From: Methylacidimicrobium sp. B4
GTDB lineage: Bacteria; Verrucomicrobiota; Verrucomicrobiia; Methylacidiphilales; Methylacidiphilaceae
Direction: 5' to 3'
Assembly (NCBI RefSeq): GCF_017310545.1
Contig: NZ_CP066203.1
Coordinates: 1,364,001 to 1,428,000, forward strand
Length of the DNA stretch: 64,000 nucleotides
The notes under the pieces are model-generated. The model had not been told where the DNA came from and did no database searches. It worked only from the letters and a program-made list of their open reading frames with translations. How positions within the stretch are numbered: the stretch's first letter is position 1; every line of letters starts with the position of its first letter. Of the stretch, positions 27,115 through 35,992 are shown in pieces. Position numbers and translations under genes: made by a program.

Positions 27115-29721
27115 ATGAATCGATTTACAGAAAAAGCGCAGGCGGCGATCGCCGAGGCGCAAAATCTAGCCGTTCGCCACTCACACCAGTCGGTGGACGT
27201 CGAGCATCTCTGCGAAGCCCTCCTGGCGGAAGGGCAGGGGCTCGTTCCCCGCTTGCTCGAGGGCGCGGGAGTCGATGTCGGCGGGCTGCGGGAACGGCTC
27301 GGTCAGGAGCTGCTCCGGCTGCCCCGCGTGACCGGGGCCAACACCGGCGCCTATGTCACCCAGCGTCTTCGCGAGGCCTTGGTCAAAGCGCAAGAGGAGG
27401 CGAAGCGGTTAAAGGACGAATTTGTCAGCGTCGAGCACCTGATGCTCGCTCTCCTGGACGAACCCTCTTCGACGGTCACGGGCCGTCTTCTGCGCGAAGC
27501 CGGGATCAACCGGGAGACCTTTCTCCAGGCGTTGACAGAGGTGCGGGGTCACCAGCGGGTGACCAGCCCCAACCCCGAGGAGACCTACGAGGCTCTCAAA
27601 AAGTATGGGCGGGACCTGACCGAGCTCGCGCAAAAGGGAAAGCTCGATCCGGTGATCGGGAGGGATGCCGAGGTCCGGCGTACGATCCAGGTCCTTTCCC
27701 GGCGGACGAAAAACAACCCCGTCCTGATCGGAGAGCCGGGGGTCGGCAAGACCGCCATCGTCGAAGGGTTGGCGCAGCGCATCGTGGCGAGCGACGTTCC
27801 GGACAGCTTGAAGAGCAAACGGATCGTGCAGCTCGACATGGGGGCGCTGATCGCGGGAGCCAAGTACCGGGGCGAGTTCGAGGAGAGGCTCAAGGCGGTC
27901 CTCAAGGAAGTGACGGCGTCCGAAGGACAGATCATCCTCTTCATCGACGAGATCCATACGATGGTGGGCGCCGGGAAGGCGGAAGGGGCGATCGACGCGG
28001 GCAACATGCTCAAGCCCCTCCTGGCGCGGGGCGAGCTCCACTGCATCGGAGCCACGACCCTCGACGAGTACCGGAAGCATGTGGAAAAGGACGCCGCTCT
28101 CGAGCGCCGCTTCCAGCCCGTCCTCGTCTCCGAGCCGTCGATGGAGGATACGATTTCGATTCTCCGCGGGCTGCGCCAGCGGTACGAGCTCCACCATGGG
28201 GTGAGGATTCAGGACAGCGCCCTGGTGGCGGCGGCGATGCTCTCCCACCGGTACATCACCGATCGCTTTCTTCCCGACAAGGCGATCGATCTGATGGATG
28301 AGGCGGCAGCCAAGCTGAAGGCCGAGATGGAAAGCATGCCGGAGGAGCTCGAAGGACTCGAGCGGCGCGTGCTCCAGCTGGAGATCGAAAAGGAAGCTCT
28401 CCGGAAGGAGCGCGATGAGGCCTCTCGAAAACGGCTCGAGATCCTCGACGGAGAGCTCGCCAACCTGCGAAGCGAGAGGGATCGGATCCGTGCCCAATGG
28501 CAAGAAGAGAAGGGATCGATCGGCGGGCTACAGAAGGTGCGCGAAGAGCTCCAGGCCGCCGAGCACGAGATGGAGATCGCCCAGCGCGCGTACGATCTCA
28601 ACCGCGTGGCCGAAATCCAGTACGGAAAAATTCCCGAGCTCAAACGGCGCCTCCAGGAACAAGAGGAAAAGCTCGCCAAGGGACAGGCGGGCGGAGGGCT
28701 GCTTCGCGAGGAAGTGACCCCTGAGGAAATTGCGGAGGTCGTCGCGCGATGGACCGGGGTTCCTGTTTCCAAGCTCCTGGAAGGCGAAAAGGAGAAGCTG
28801 CTCCGGCTCGATTCGATTCTCCACGAGCGGGTGATCGGTCAAGACGAGGCGGTCGCCGCCGTCGCCGACGCCGTGATTCGTGCTCGCTCCGGTCTCAAGG
28901 ACCCCAAGCGGCCGATCGGCTCCTTCTTCTTCCTGGGACCCACGGGCGTCGGAAAGACCGAGCTCGCCCGAGCTCTGGCGGAAGCGCTCTTCGACAGCGA
29001 GGAGAACATGATCCGCCTCGACATGAGCGAGTACATGGAAAAGCACCAGGTCGCCCGCCTTATTGGGGCCCCACCGGGCTATGTCGGATTCGAAGAGGGA
29101 GGGCAGCTGACCGAGGCAGCCAGGCGCAAGCCCTACAGCGTCATCCTGGTCGACGAGGTGGAGAAGGCCCATGCCGATGTCTTCAACGTCTTCCTCCAGA
29201 TTCTCGATGACGGCCGGCTCACCGACAGCCAGGGCCGCACGGTCGACTTTCGCAACACGATCATCATCATGACCTCCAACATTGGGAGCGTCTACCTGAC
29301 CGAAGGCATCGGTCCCTCGGGAGAGATCCCGGAATCGGTACGGGACCGTGTGATGGAGGAGCTCCGAGCCCATTTCCGTCCGGAGTTTCTGAACCGTCTG
29401 GATGAGATCGTGCTCTTCAAGCCCTTGCAGATGCCCCAGCTCCAGAAGATCGTCGATTTGCAGCTCGAGGAGTTGCGCAAGCGACTGGCGGAACGATCGA
29501 TCACCGTGGAGCTGACCGCCGCTGCCAAGGAGCATCTCGCCCGTATCGGCTATAGCCCGGTTTACGGCGCACGCCCACTCAAGCGCGTCATCCAGAAGGA
29601 GATCGAGACCCCGCTCTCCCGCAAGATCGTCTCGGGAGAGATCCTGGAGAAGAGTGCGCTCGCCATCGATTATGCCGGTGGACAGCTCATCTTCCGGGCA
29701 GAGCCGGAGGCTGCCGGATGA
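27115..29721 (+). CDS. clpB: disaggregase chaperone ClpB
   Basis: 868 residues, normal length. It has an N-domain of the Clp repeat type ([12 protein letters not shown]), a first AAA+ module with Walker A G-E-P-G-V-G-K-T near residue 206, and the middle coiled coil (about 400-540) that separates ClpB from ClpA/C. The second module has G-P-T-G-V-G-K-T near residue 608. With DnaK it rescues aggregated proteins. The frame extends upstream, but the start at 27115 is the family start. I see no CIRCE operator in the 77-base upstream gap. Its stop overlaps the next gene by ATGA. Confidence 0.95.
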   Translation: MNRFTEKAQAAIAEAQNLAVRHSHQSVDVEHLCEALLAEGQGLVPRLLEGAGVDVGGLRERLGQELLRLPRVTGANTGAYVTQRLREALVKAQEEAKRLKDEFVSVEHLMLALLDEPSSTVTGRLLREAGINRETFLQALTEVRGHQRVTSPNPEETYEALKKYGRDLTELAQKGKLDPVIGRDAEVRRTIQVLSRRTKNNPVLIGEPGVGKTAIVEGLAQRIVASDVPDSLKSKRIVQLDMGALIAGAKYRGEFEERLKAVLKEVTASEGQIILFIDEIHTMVGAGKAEGAIDAGNMLKPLLARGELHCIGATTLDEYRKHVEKDAALERRFQPVLVSEPSMEDTISILRGLRQRYELHHGVRIQDSALVAAAMLSHRYITDRFLPDKAIDLMDEAAAKLKAEMESMPEELEGLERRVLQLEIEKEALRKERDEASRKRLEILDGELANLRSERDRIRAQWQEEKGSIGGLQKVREELQAAEHEMEIAQRAYDLNRVAEIQYGKIPELKRRLQEQEEKLAKGQAGGGLLREEVTPEEIAEVVARWTGVPVSKLLEGEKEKLLRLDSILHERVIGQDEAVAAVADAVIRARSGLKDPKRPIGSFFFLGPTGVGKTELARALAEALFDSEENMIRLDMSEYMEKHQVARLIGAPPGYVGFEEGGQLTEAARRKPYSVILVDEVEKAHADVFNVFLQILDDGRLTDSQGRTVDFRNTIIIMTSNIGSVYLTEGIGPSGEIPESVRDRVMEELRAHFRPEFLNRLDEIVLFKPLQMPQLQKIVDLQLEELRKRLAERSITVELTAAAKEHLARIGYSPVYGARPLKRVIQKEIETPLSRKIVSGEILEKSALAIDYAGGQLIFRAEPEAAG

Positions 29722-30068
29722 AACGGTTTCCCCGGTTGCTTGCGCGGCCGAGCGGATCGAGCGAAGTGGAGCAAGGCCTGGCCTCCCTCTCCTTCCTGCT
29801 CGAGGAGACCGCCGCGCACTACGTGGCACGCCTGCAGCGAGAAATCCGTCAGCTCATCCTGATCGCCCGCGACCTGGAGCGCTCCGAGGGCCCGCCGGGG
29901 AAGCGAGGGCAGAGGCTCTTGGCCAAGGTCGCCGCCAAGCTCGAGTCCTTGCCGATCGCCTCGGAAAAGGGCCGCAGGAAGGACTTGCGAAAGATCGACC
30001 AATTGATCGGCGAGCTCGAGGAGCTGCTCGAAGAAGCCTCTCAGGAAGGAGGAGCCAGATCGTCGTGA
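29718..30068 (+). CDS. small charged helical protein of unknown function
   Basis: 116 residues. After a basic start the sequence is largely amphipathic helix with high Lys, Arg, Glu and Leu ([17 protein letters not shown], then [15 protein letters not shown]), suggesting coiled coil. No family is recognised. It is translationally locked between clpB (ATGA overlap) and the ppx/gppA-like gene (GTGA overlap), which argues that it is a real gene and hints at a stress-related role. Confidence 0.6.
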   Translation: MKRFPRLLARPSGSSEVEQGLASLSFLLEETAAHYVARLQREIRQLILIARDLERSEGPPGKRGQRLLAKVAAKLESLPIASEKGRRKDLRKIDQLIGELEELLEEASQEGGARSS

Positions 30069-31069
30069 CGATCGAGCCACTCCTCCCCGCTTGCGAAGGA
30101 GGCTGGCAAGAGCTTCCTCGGACGCCTCTTCCCCTGCAGACGGCATCGGCTTCGCCCCGTTGCGCGGTCTTCGACATCGGGAGCAATTCGGTCAAGTTCC
30201 TCGTCGCCGAATGGGAAGGAGGCGATCTTCGGGCCCTCGATCATTGCAGCTTTACGACCCGGCTGGTCGAAGGAGTCCTCACCACGGGCGAGCTCGCGCA
30301 AGACGCCGTGGAACGGACCGAGGCAGCGCTCCGAACGCTCCGAGCGGCTGCCGACCGGTGGCGGGCCGAGCGCCGCATCGCGGCAGCGACCAGCGCTGTT
30401 CGCGACAGCCGAAACCGAAAGAGCTTTCTGAGAAGGGTCGGCCAGATCCTCGACTGCCCGGTTCTTTTGCTTTCCGGCGAGGAAGAAGCAGAGATCACCT
30501 TTCAGGGCGTTGCGGCCGACCGTGCCTTCCACCACCAAGAGCTTCTGGTCACGGATGTCGGGGGTGGGAGCTCGCAATGGACGCAAGGCCGGGACGCGAC
30601 CATCGGTGCCCGGTTGAGCCTTCCTCTGGGGTGCATTCGCGTCCGCGACCGATTCGTTTCCGGATTTCCGATTGGCGGGAAGATCCTGGCTTCGATGCTC
30701 CTCACCCTGGAGAGGCAGATCCGGGAAGCGCTCCGCGACTTTTCCGCTCGCAATCGCACCCTGATCGCCGTCGGGGGAACCGCAACCGCCCTCGCCGCAC
30801 TGGTGCAGGAGCTCCCGCGATTCGACGCGGAGAAGATCCATGGGTTCTCCCTCCCCGCCGACAGCCTGGAGTGCATCCTGGAAGACCTCGCGCGGCTTGA
30901 CCTTTCGCGATTGCAAGGTCTCCCCGGGGTTCCCGCCAGGCGGGCGGACATCTTCATCCCGGGAGTCGCCGTTCTCTTTTCCACGCTCGCAGCCTTGAGC
31001 ACGGATCGCTTGACCGTCAGCGTACGCGGTCTTCGCCATGGCCTGGTCGAGCGACTTCGGAACGCCTGA
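30065..31069 (+). CDS. exopolyphosphatase / pppGpp phosphatase family protein (Ppx/GppA)
   Basis: 334 residues from a GTG at 30065, preceded by a GGAGG site and overlapping the previous stop. An ASKHA-fold ATPase core is visible: phosphate-1 V-F-D-I-G-S-N-S-V-K-F-L, A-A-A-T-S-A-V-R-D-S-R-N, L-S-G-E-E-E-A-E-I-T-F-Q-G-V, and phosphate-2 V-T-D-V-G-G-G-S-S-Q. It lacks the extra C-terminal domains of long Ppx, so it is the short form. It degrades polyphosphate or converts pppGpp to ppGpp; sequence alone does not decide. The clpB context favours a stress role. Confidence 0.82.
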   Translation: MTIEPLLPACEGGWQELPRTPLPLQTASASPRCAVFDIGSNSVKFLVAEWEGGDLRALDHCSFTTRLVEGVLTTGELAQDAVERTEAALRTLRAAADRWRAERRIAAATSAVRDSRNRKSFLRRVGQILDCPVLLLSGEEEAEITFQGVAADRAFHHQELLVTDVGGGSSQWTQGRDATIGARLSLPLGCIRVRDRFVSGFPIGGKILASMLLTLERQIREALRDFSARNRTLIAVGGTATALAALVQELPRFDAEKIHGFSLPADSLECILEDLARLDLSRLQGLPGVPARRADIFIPGVAVLFSTLAALSTDRLTVSVRGLRHGLVERLRNA

Positions 31070-31093
31070 CCGCCAACCAAGAGGTTCATCCCG

Positions 31094-32485
31094 ATGCACA
31101 AGGTCATTTTCCACCCTCAGGACGCCCCGGAATCCTTCCTTTCCCCGGCTTACGCGCGGAGAGCCATGAGCCAGCCCGCGCCAAGCCATCGCCTGCCGGA
31201 AGGAGAGATGCCCCCTGAGGTTGCCTATCAGCTGATCCACGACGAGCTCTTGCTGGACGGGCAGGAGCGGCTCAACCTCGCCACCTTTGTCACGACCTGG
31301 ATGGAGAAGGAAGCCCGCGATCTCATGATGGAGAGCTTCCCCAAGAACCTGGTCGACAAGGACGAATACCCCCAGACCGCGGAAATCGAGCAGCGCTGCG
31401 TCAGCATCCTCGCCCATCTCTTCCACGCCCCCGCTTCCGAGGAGCCGATGGGGACCTCGACCATCGGCTCCTCGGAAGCGGCGATGCTGGCTGGCTTGGC
31501 GCTCAAATGGCGCTGGCGGCAGCGGCGGCGGGCGGCCGGATTGCCGACCGATCGACCGAATCTCGTGATGGGTGCGAACGTCCAGGTTGTCTGGGAAAAG
31601 TTCTGTCGCTACTTCGAGGTCGAGCCGCGGTTGATCCCCATGACCCCCGGCTGTTACGTCACGACTCCGGCCGGGATCTCCACGTACATCGACGAAAGCT
31701 CGATCGGCGTGATCGGCATTCTGGGCACGACCATGAGCGGAGAGTACGAGCCCATTGAGGAGATCCACGATGCCCTGGTCGCCTTAGCGAGAACCCATGG
31801 GTGGGAAGTACCTCTTCACATCGACGCGGCCAGTGGAGGGTTCGTCGCTCCCTTTCTCGATCCGCACCTCCGCTGGGACTTCCGTCTCCCCCTCGTCCAG
31901 TCGATCAACGTATCGGGGCACAAATACGGCTTCGTCTACCCCGGCGTCGGATGGGTGCTCTGGCGCTCCCAGGAAGCGGTGCCCGAAGAGTTGATCTTTC
32001 GCGTCAACTATCTCGGAGGAGAGATGCCAACCTTCGGCCTCAACTTCTCGCGGCCCGGCGCTCCGGTCATCGGCCAGTATTACAACTTTCTGCGCCTCGG
32101 CCGCGCCGGATATACCCGAATCTTAAAGGCGATGCGCGAAACGGCCCTCTTCCTTTCCGATCGAATCGCCAGGATGGGCCCCTTCGAGCTGGTCAGTGAT
32201 GGCTCACAGTTGCCGGCCTTCGCCTTCCAGCTCAAAGAACCAGAGCCAATGTCTGCGTTTGTCCTCTCGGAGCGCCTCCACGAGCGGGGCTGGCAAGTGC
32301 CGGCGTATACGATGCCCCCCGATGCCCAGATGGTTTCCGTTCTCCGCATCGTTGTCCGTGAAGGATTTTCCCGAGATATGGCGGACCATTTCCTCAGAGA
32401 TCTCCACTGGGCCAGCCAAACCGGCGAGGGCAAGCCCGCCACGCATCCGGGAAGGCGAAAGCGGGCGAACCGCTTTTACCACTAG
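31094..32485 (+). CDS. gadB: glutamate decarboxylase
   Basis: 463 residues, typical of GadB. The PLP lysine lies in S-I-N-V-S-G-H-K-Y-G; upstream are G-T-S-T-I-G-S-S-E-A and the L-H-I-D-A-A-S-G-G-F motif with the PLP-contacting Asp. Decarboxylation of glutamate to GABA consumes a cytoplasmic proton, a known acid-resistance mechanism. No glutamate/GABA antiporter gene adjoins it. The C-terminus ends in a basic tail (R-K-R-A-N-R-F-Y-H), a region that in Escherichia coli GadB closes the active site at neutral pH. Confidence 0.93.
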   Translation: MHKVIFHPQDAPESFLSPAYARRAMSQPAPSHRLPEGEMPPEVAYQLIHDELLLDGQERLNLATFVTTWMEKEARDLMMESFPKNLVDKDEYPQTAEIEQRCVSILAHLFHAPASEEPMGTSTIGSSEAAMLAGLALKWRWRQRRRAAGLPTDRPNLVMGANVQVVWEKFCRYFEVEPRLIPMTPGCYVTTPAGISTYIDESSIGVIGILGTTMSGEYEPIEEIHDALVALARTHGWEVPLHIDAASGGFVAPFLDPHLRWDFRLPLVQSINVSGHKYGFVYPGVGWVLWRSQEAVPEELIFRVNYLGGEMPTFGLNFSRPGAPVIGQYYNFLRLGRAGYTRILKAMRETALFLSDRIARMGPFELVSDGSQLPAFAFQLKEPEPMSAFVLSERLHERGWQVPAYTMPPDAQMVSVLRIVVREGFSRDMADHFLRDLHWASQTGEGKPATHPGRRKRANRFYH

Positions 32486-32552
32486 GCTTTAGTCACTCGG
32501 CGGTGGGATGCGATCGGGCCGCGTCGGCTCTTCGCACCGCGCTCGCGCGGAG

Positions 32553-32623
32553 AGCGGGTGAAGGGAATCGAACCCTCGCATGCAGCTTGGAAGGCTGCCG
32601 TTCTACCATTGAACTACACCCGC
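32553..32623 (-). tRNA. tRNA-Gly(TCC)
   Basis: A complete cloverleaf on the minus strand: acceptor GCGGGTG pairs CACCCGC, the D arm contains GTTCAATGGTAGAAC, the anticodon loop is CTTCCAA with anticodon TCC, and the T arm contains GGTTCGATTCC. CCA is not encoded. Confidence 0.95.
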
Positions 32624-32636
32624 AGCATCTCCCGCC

Positions 32637-32710
32637 TGGGCCCTGTAGGATTTGAACCTACGACCTTCTGATCCGTAGTCAGACGCTCTAATCCGCTGAG
32701 CTAAGGGCCC
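32637..32710 (-). tRNA. tRNA-Arg(ACG)
   Basis: A complete cloverleaf on the minus strand: acceptor GGGCCCT pairs AGGGCCC, the anticodon stem TCTGA/TCAGA closes the loop CTACGGA with anticodon ACG, and the T loop is GTTCAAATCC. The A34 is expected to be edited to inosine by TadA. It lies 13 bases from tRNA-Gly, probably in one transcript. Confidence 0.95.
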
Positions 32711-32726
32711 TGCGGCCGATGCTCCA

Positions 32727-33440
32727 TCATGCACCGGGCAGCGAGCTTGGCAACCCGATTTTCTCGTTTCCGCTCTGTCCCGGAAAGGGAACGCTCCCCG
32801 AGAGGCTCTGCGGCTGACCTGCGGCGGCCGATTCCTTCCGTCTTTCCAGGACGCCCATCCGGGAGAAAAGACTCCGGTAAGACCCCCAGGGCAGACGTCC
32901 GCGGTAGATGGCATAGCGGCCGAGGATTTCGCGGACGTACTCCTTCGTCCTCGGAAAATCGATCCGCGCGAGGAAGGCACGGCTGCTTTTCGGGCGAGCC
33001 GGATCGACCCAACGAATGGCGTTCCGGCGACCGGCATTGTATTCAGCAAGGGCGAATACGTAGGGATTGTCGGTCTCCTGCCAGTGGCGAAGCGCTCGTG
33101 CCAGGTACCAGCTGCCGGCCAGGATGCCGATCTGGGGGTCGGTGAGCTGCTCCGGCCGGAAATCGGCTCGCTTCTCGCTGCGGGCCCAATCGAGCGCGGT
33201 CGTCGGACGGACCTGCATGAGACCCACCTCCCCAACACGCCCTATCTTGTTGGGACGAAAATGGGTCTCCTCCCAGATTACCGAGCGGATCAGCAGGGGA
33301 TCGACCCCGTAGCGCATGCTCGCCTCCCGAATCTCCGCGTCATAGCGGCTATCCGTCCGCTCGATGGAGCTTCGCCAAACCCAATAGCCGAGCAGCAACA
33401 GAAAAATGAGGGCGGCGGCCCCTAAGAACGCCCGGCGCAC
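32727..33440 (-). CDS. membrane-anchored lytic transglycosylase (SLT domain)
   Basis: 237 residues if the GTG at 33440 is used, giving R-R followed by a hydrophobic anchor; a TTG at 33479 would add 13 residues. The catalytic glutamate is in S-V-I-W-E-E-T-H-F. G-L-M-Q-V-R-P-T-T-A and A-L-A-E-Y-N-A-G complete the goose-lysozyme-like SLT signature. It cleaves peptidoglycan glycan strands to form anhydro-muropeptides. The last about 45 residues are low-complexity and serine/glycine-rich. It lies directly upstream of the tRNA pair on the same strand. Confidence 0.85.
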   Translation of the reverse strand: MRRAFLGAAALIFLLLLGYWVWRSSIERTDSRYDAEIREASMRYGVDPLLIRSVIWEETHFRPNKIGRVGEVGLMQVRPTTALDWARSEKRADFRPEQLTDPQIGILAGSWYLARALRHWQETDNPYVFALAEYNAGRRNAIRWVDPARPKSSRAFLARIDFPRTKEYVREILGRYAIYRGRLPWGSYRSLFSRMGVLERRKESAAAGQPQSLSGSVPFPGQSGNEKIGLPSSLPGA

Positions 33441-33550
33441 TCCGGCATTTTCCGCCGGCCGCCTTGCCAAGCAAGCCAATTACGGGAAGCGTCGGACTCG
33501 ACAAAAGCTTGCCGCCGCTTTGCCTGCGGGCGGAGAATAGCTTCGCAGCC

Positions 33551-35311
33551 ATGAAACCATCCGAGCGTTCCAGCAAGAAACAGAGTCGACCGAGCCAGAA
33601 GCGAGGAAAGTGGACCGCCGCTCCGGAAAAGGAAGAGGCGGCCCTTCCGACCAAAGCCGAGTTGCAAGCGGTGGCCGACGAGGCGCTTCCAGCCGTGAAG
33701 AAGAAGCCCGCTCGCAGTCGGAAGATCTCTCTCCGCGCGGCCACCCCTCGTCAGGAGCAGCCTCCCCTTCCGCCTGCGGCCATTCGGGGCAAGATCGCCT
33801 TCGTCGCGGCGGAATGCGCGCCCTTGGCCAAGGTCGGGGGGGTGGGCGATGCGGTGGAAGGGCTGGCGCTGGCGCTGGCCCGACGGGGCCACGACGTTCG
33901 CGTCATCCTTCCCTTCTACGCCGGAATCGATCGCGGAAAGGCGGCCGCCTCGCTCTTGGGCTCGTGTTGCGTCCACATGGGAGCCGGCCAAGAGCATTGG
34001 ATCGCCGTCTGGGAAGCCTTTCTCGGTGCGGAACGGGTGCCGGTCTGGCTCGTCGACTATCAGAGCTATTTCGGACGGGCCGGGGTCTACGACGAGCCAA
34101 GCGGGGAGTACGCGGACAATGCGTTCCGTTTCGCCCTCTTGGCGAAGGCGTCCTTGGAAATCTGCAAGTCTTTGGCCTGGATTCCCGACGTCTTTCATGT
34201 CCACGACTGGCCGGCAGCGCTCGTCCCGGTCTTCTTGAAAGCCTGGCCGCATCTTCTCTCTCCGTTCCGGACGAGTGCCAGTGTGCTGACCCTCCATAAC
34301 GTCGGTCATCAAGGGAAGTACGCATCGGTGGTCTTGCCTTATCTCGGATTGGAGTGGGAGCGATTCCGACCGGATTTCATCGAGGACCACAGCCAGGTCA
34401 ACCTCCTCAAGGCGGGGGTGCACGACGCCGACCTTCTGACCACTGTTTCTCCCGCCTACGCCGAAGAGATCCTGGAGCCGGTCGGCGGCTGCGGGCTCGC
34501 CCCGTTTTTCTCCGAACGGAAGGCCCTCCTGCGCGGGATCTTGAACGGCGTCGACGAGTCGCGATGGGACCCCACCTCTGACCCTCTCCTTCCGGCCCAC
34601 TTTTCGGCACAAGACTTGACGGGAAAGGAGCGCTGCAAGGAAGATCTCCAGCGTCATTTTGGCCTGCCAGCCAGATCTGACCTGCCGCTCTTCGCCATGG
34701 TCAGCCGCCTCCACCTGCAAAAGGGAATCCACCTCGTCCGGGAAGCCCTGCCCTCCCTTCTCCGTGAGGAACCGATCCAGTGCATCTTCCTGGGATCGGG
34801 AGAACGGGAGTTCGAGGAGTTTCTCCGCTGGCTCGCCCGCGAGTTTCCCGACCAGGTGGCCGCATCGATTGGTTTCTCAGAAGAGCTCAGCCACCGGATC
34901 TTCGCGGGAAGCGACTTCTTCCTGATGCCCTCCCTCTACGAGCCTTGCGGCCTGAGCCAGCTCTATGCGATGCGCTACGGCTCGATTCCCATTGCACGGG
35001 CTACGGGGGGAATCAAGAATACAGTGATTGACACCGAGGACCCGCGAGGAGAGGGAACCGGGTTCCTGTTCTTCGACCCGACAGGAGAAGGGCTCGGAGC
35101 CGCCTGCCGGCGCGCGCTCCAGCTCTGGAAAGACTCGCCATCGACCCTCGCGGGGCTGCGCGCCGCGGGGATGAGGAGGCTCTTTTCCTGGTCCGAGACC
35201 GCACGGCAGTATGAAGAGATCTACGCAGAAGCGCGGCGCAGTCGCCTGACGGCCGCAGATTCCTTGGCTCACGGCGGGATTCGCTTGGCTCGACCCCATT
35301 CTGGCGCGTGA
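33551..35311 (+). CDS. glgA: glycogen synthase (ADP-glucose type) with basic N-terminal extension
   Basis: 586 residues. About 80 residues rich in Lys, Arg, Pro and Ala precede the GT5 catalytic domain. The domain starts at K-I-A-F-V-A-A-E-C-A-P-L-A-K-V-G-G-V-G-D-A; in classical GlgA this loop is K-T-G-G-L-G-D. H-D-W-P-A-A-L-V-P and the C-terminal P-S-L-Y-E-P-C-G-L-S-Q motif for nucleotide-sugar binding are clear. It elongates alpha-1,4-glucan from ADP-glucose. No other glg gene is adjacent. The start at 33551 is the ATG after a GGCGGAG stretch. Confidence 0.88.
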   Translation: MKPSERSSKKQSRPSQKRGKWTAAPEKEEAALPTKAELQAVADEALPAVKKKPARSRKISLRAATPRQEQPPLPPAAIRGKIAFVAAECAPLAKVGGVGDAVEGLALALARRGHDVRVILPFYAGIDRGKAAASLLGSCCVHMGAGQEHWIAVWEAFLGAERVPVWLVDYQSYFGRAGVYDEPSGEYADNAFRFALLAKASLEICKSLAWIPDVFHVHDWPAALVPVFLKAWPHLLSPFRTSASVLTLHNVGHQGKYASVVLPYLGLEWERFRPDFIEDHSQVNLLKAGVHDADLLTTVSPAYAEEILEPVGGCGLAPFFSERKALLRGILNGVDESRWDPTSDPLLPAHFSAQDLTGKERCKEDLQRHFGLPARSDLPLFAMVSRLHLQKGIHLVREALPSLLREEPIQCIFLGSGEREFEEFLRWLAREFPDQVAASIGFSEELSHRIFAGSDFFLMPSLYEPCGLSQLYAMRYGSIPIARATGGIKNTVIDTEDPRGEGTGFLFFDPTGEGLGAACRRALQLWKDSPSTLAGLRAAGMRRLFSWSETARQYEEIYAEARRSRLTAADSLAHGGIRLARPHSGA

Positions 35312-35401
35312 TGCGCCCATAGCAACGGGTCCCTTGATTCGACGGCTTGTTTGCTTTCTTGTTGTGTCCTAAACCAAGGCTCTACGAAAGGAGACTCCAG
35401 C

Positions 35402-35974
35402 ATGCTGACAGTAGGCGATCATTTTCCCAAGTTTACCCTGAAAGCCGTCCAGGGAGGGCCGGAAGGCCTGGAGCTCGATACGGCGTTCCTGGACATTTCC
35501 GACGAAACGCATAGCGGCAAGTGGAAGATCCTCTTTTTCTGGCCGAAGGACTTCACCTTCGTCTGCCCAACCGAGCTCGTCGGATTCGGCAAGCTGATGA
35601 AGGAGTTCGCGGATCGCCATGCCGTGCTCTACGGCGTCTCGACCGATAGCGAGTTCGTCCATCTCAATTGGCGGCTCCACCATCCGAGCCTCAAAGGGCT
35701 TCCCTTTCCGATGCTTGCCGACATCAAGCGTGAGCTTTCGAGCGCGCTCGGCATTCTGGACCGGGCCGAAGGAGTTGCGCTCCGGGCGACCTTCGTCGTC
35801 GATCCGCACAACGTCATTCGGTTCGTGTCGGTCAACGATCTCTCGGTCGGCCGCAATCCCGCGGAAGTACTGCGGGTGCTCGACGCGCTGCAATCGGGCG
35901 AGCTCTGTCCCTGCGACTGGCAGAAGGGCGAGGAATTCGTTCGGCCGGACGCGGTCTCAAGCGGTCCCCGGTAA
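35402..35974 (+). CDS. ahpC: AhpC-type peroxiredoxin
   Basis: 190 residues from the ATG at 35402, with AAAGGAG at good spacing. The peroxidatic cysteine is in F-T-F-V-C-P-T-E-L. The C-terminal E-L-C-P-C-D-W-Q-K-G-E carries two cysteines like the actinobacterial AhpC, which uses AhpD rather than AhpF as reductant. It removes hydrogen peroxide and organic peroxides. Neither ahpD nor ahpF is nearby. It converges with priA, with 18 bases between the stops. Confidence 0.88.
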   Translation: MLTVGDHFPKFTLKAVQGGPEGLELDTAFLDISDETHSGKWKILFFWPKDFTFVCPTELVGFGKLMKEFADRHAVLYGVSTDSEFVHLNWRLHHPSLKGLPFPMLADIKRELSSALGILDRAEGVALRATFVVDPHNVIRFVSVNDLSVGRNPAEVLRVLDALQSGELCPCDWQKGEEFVRPDAVSSGPR

Positions 35975-35992
35975 TCGCGGGCGACCATCGGG

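Noticed and set aside
29654-30064. N-terminal extension of the Ppx/GppA protein
   Set aside because: The extension lies in another frame of the clpB end and the small coiled-coil gene; the GTG at 30065 has a GGAGG site and gives a normal family length.
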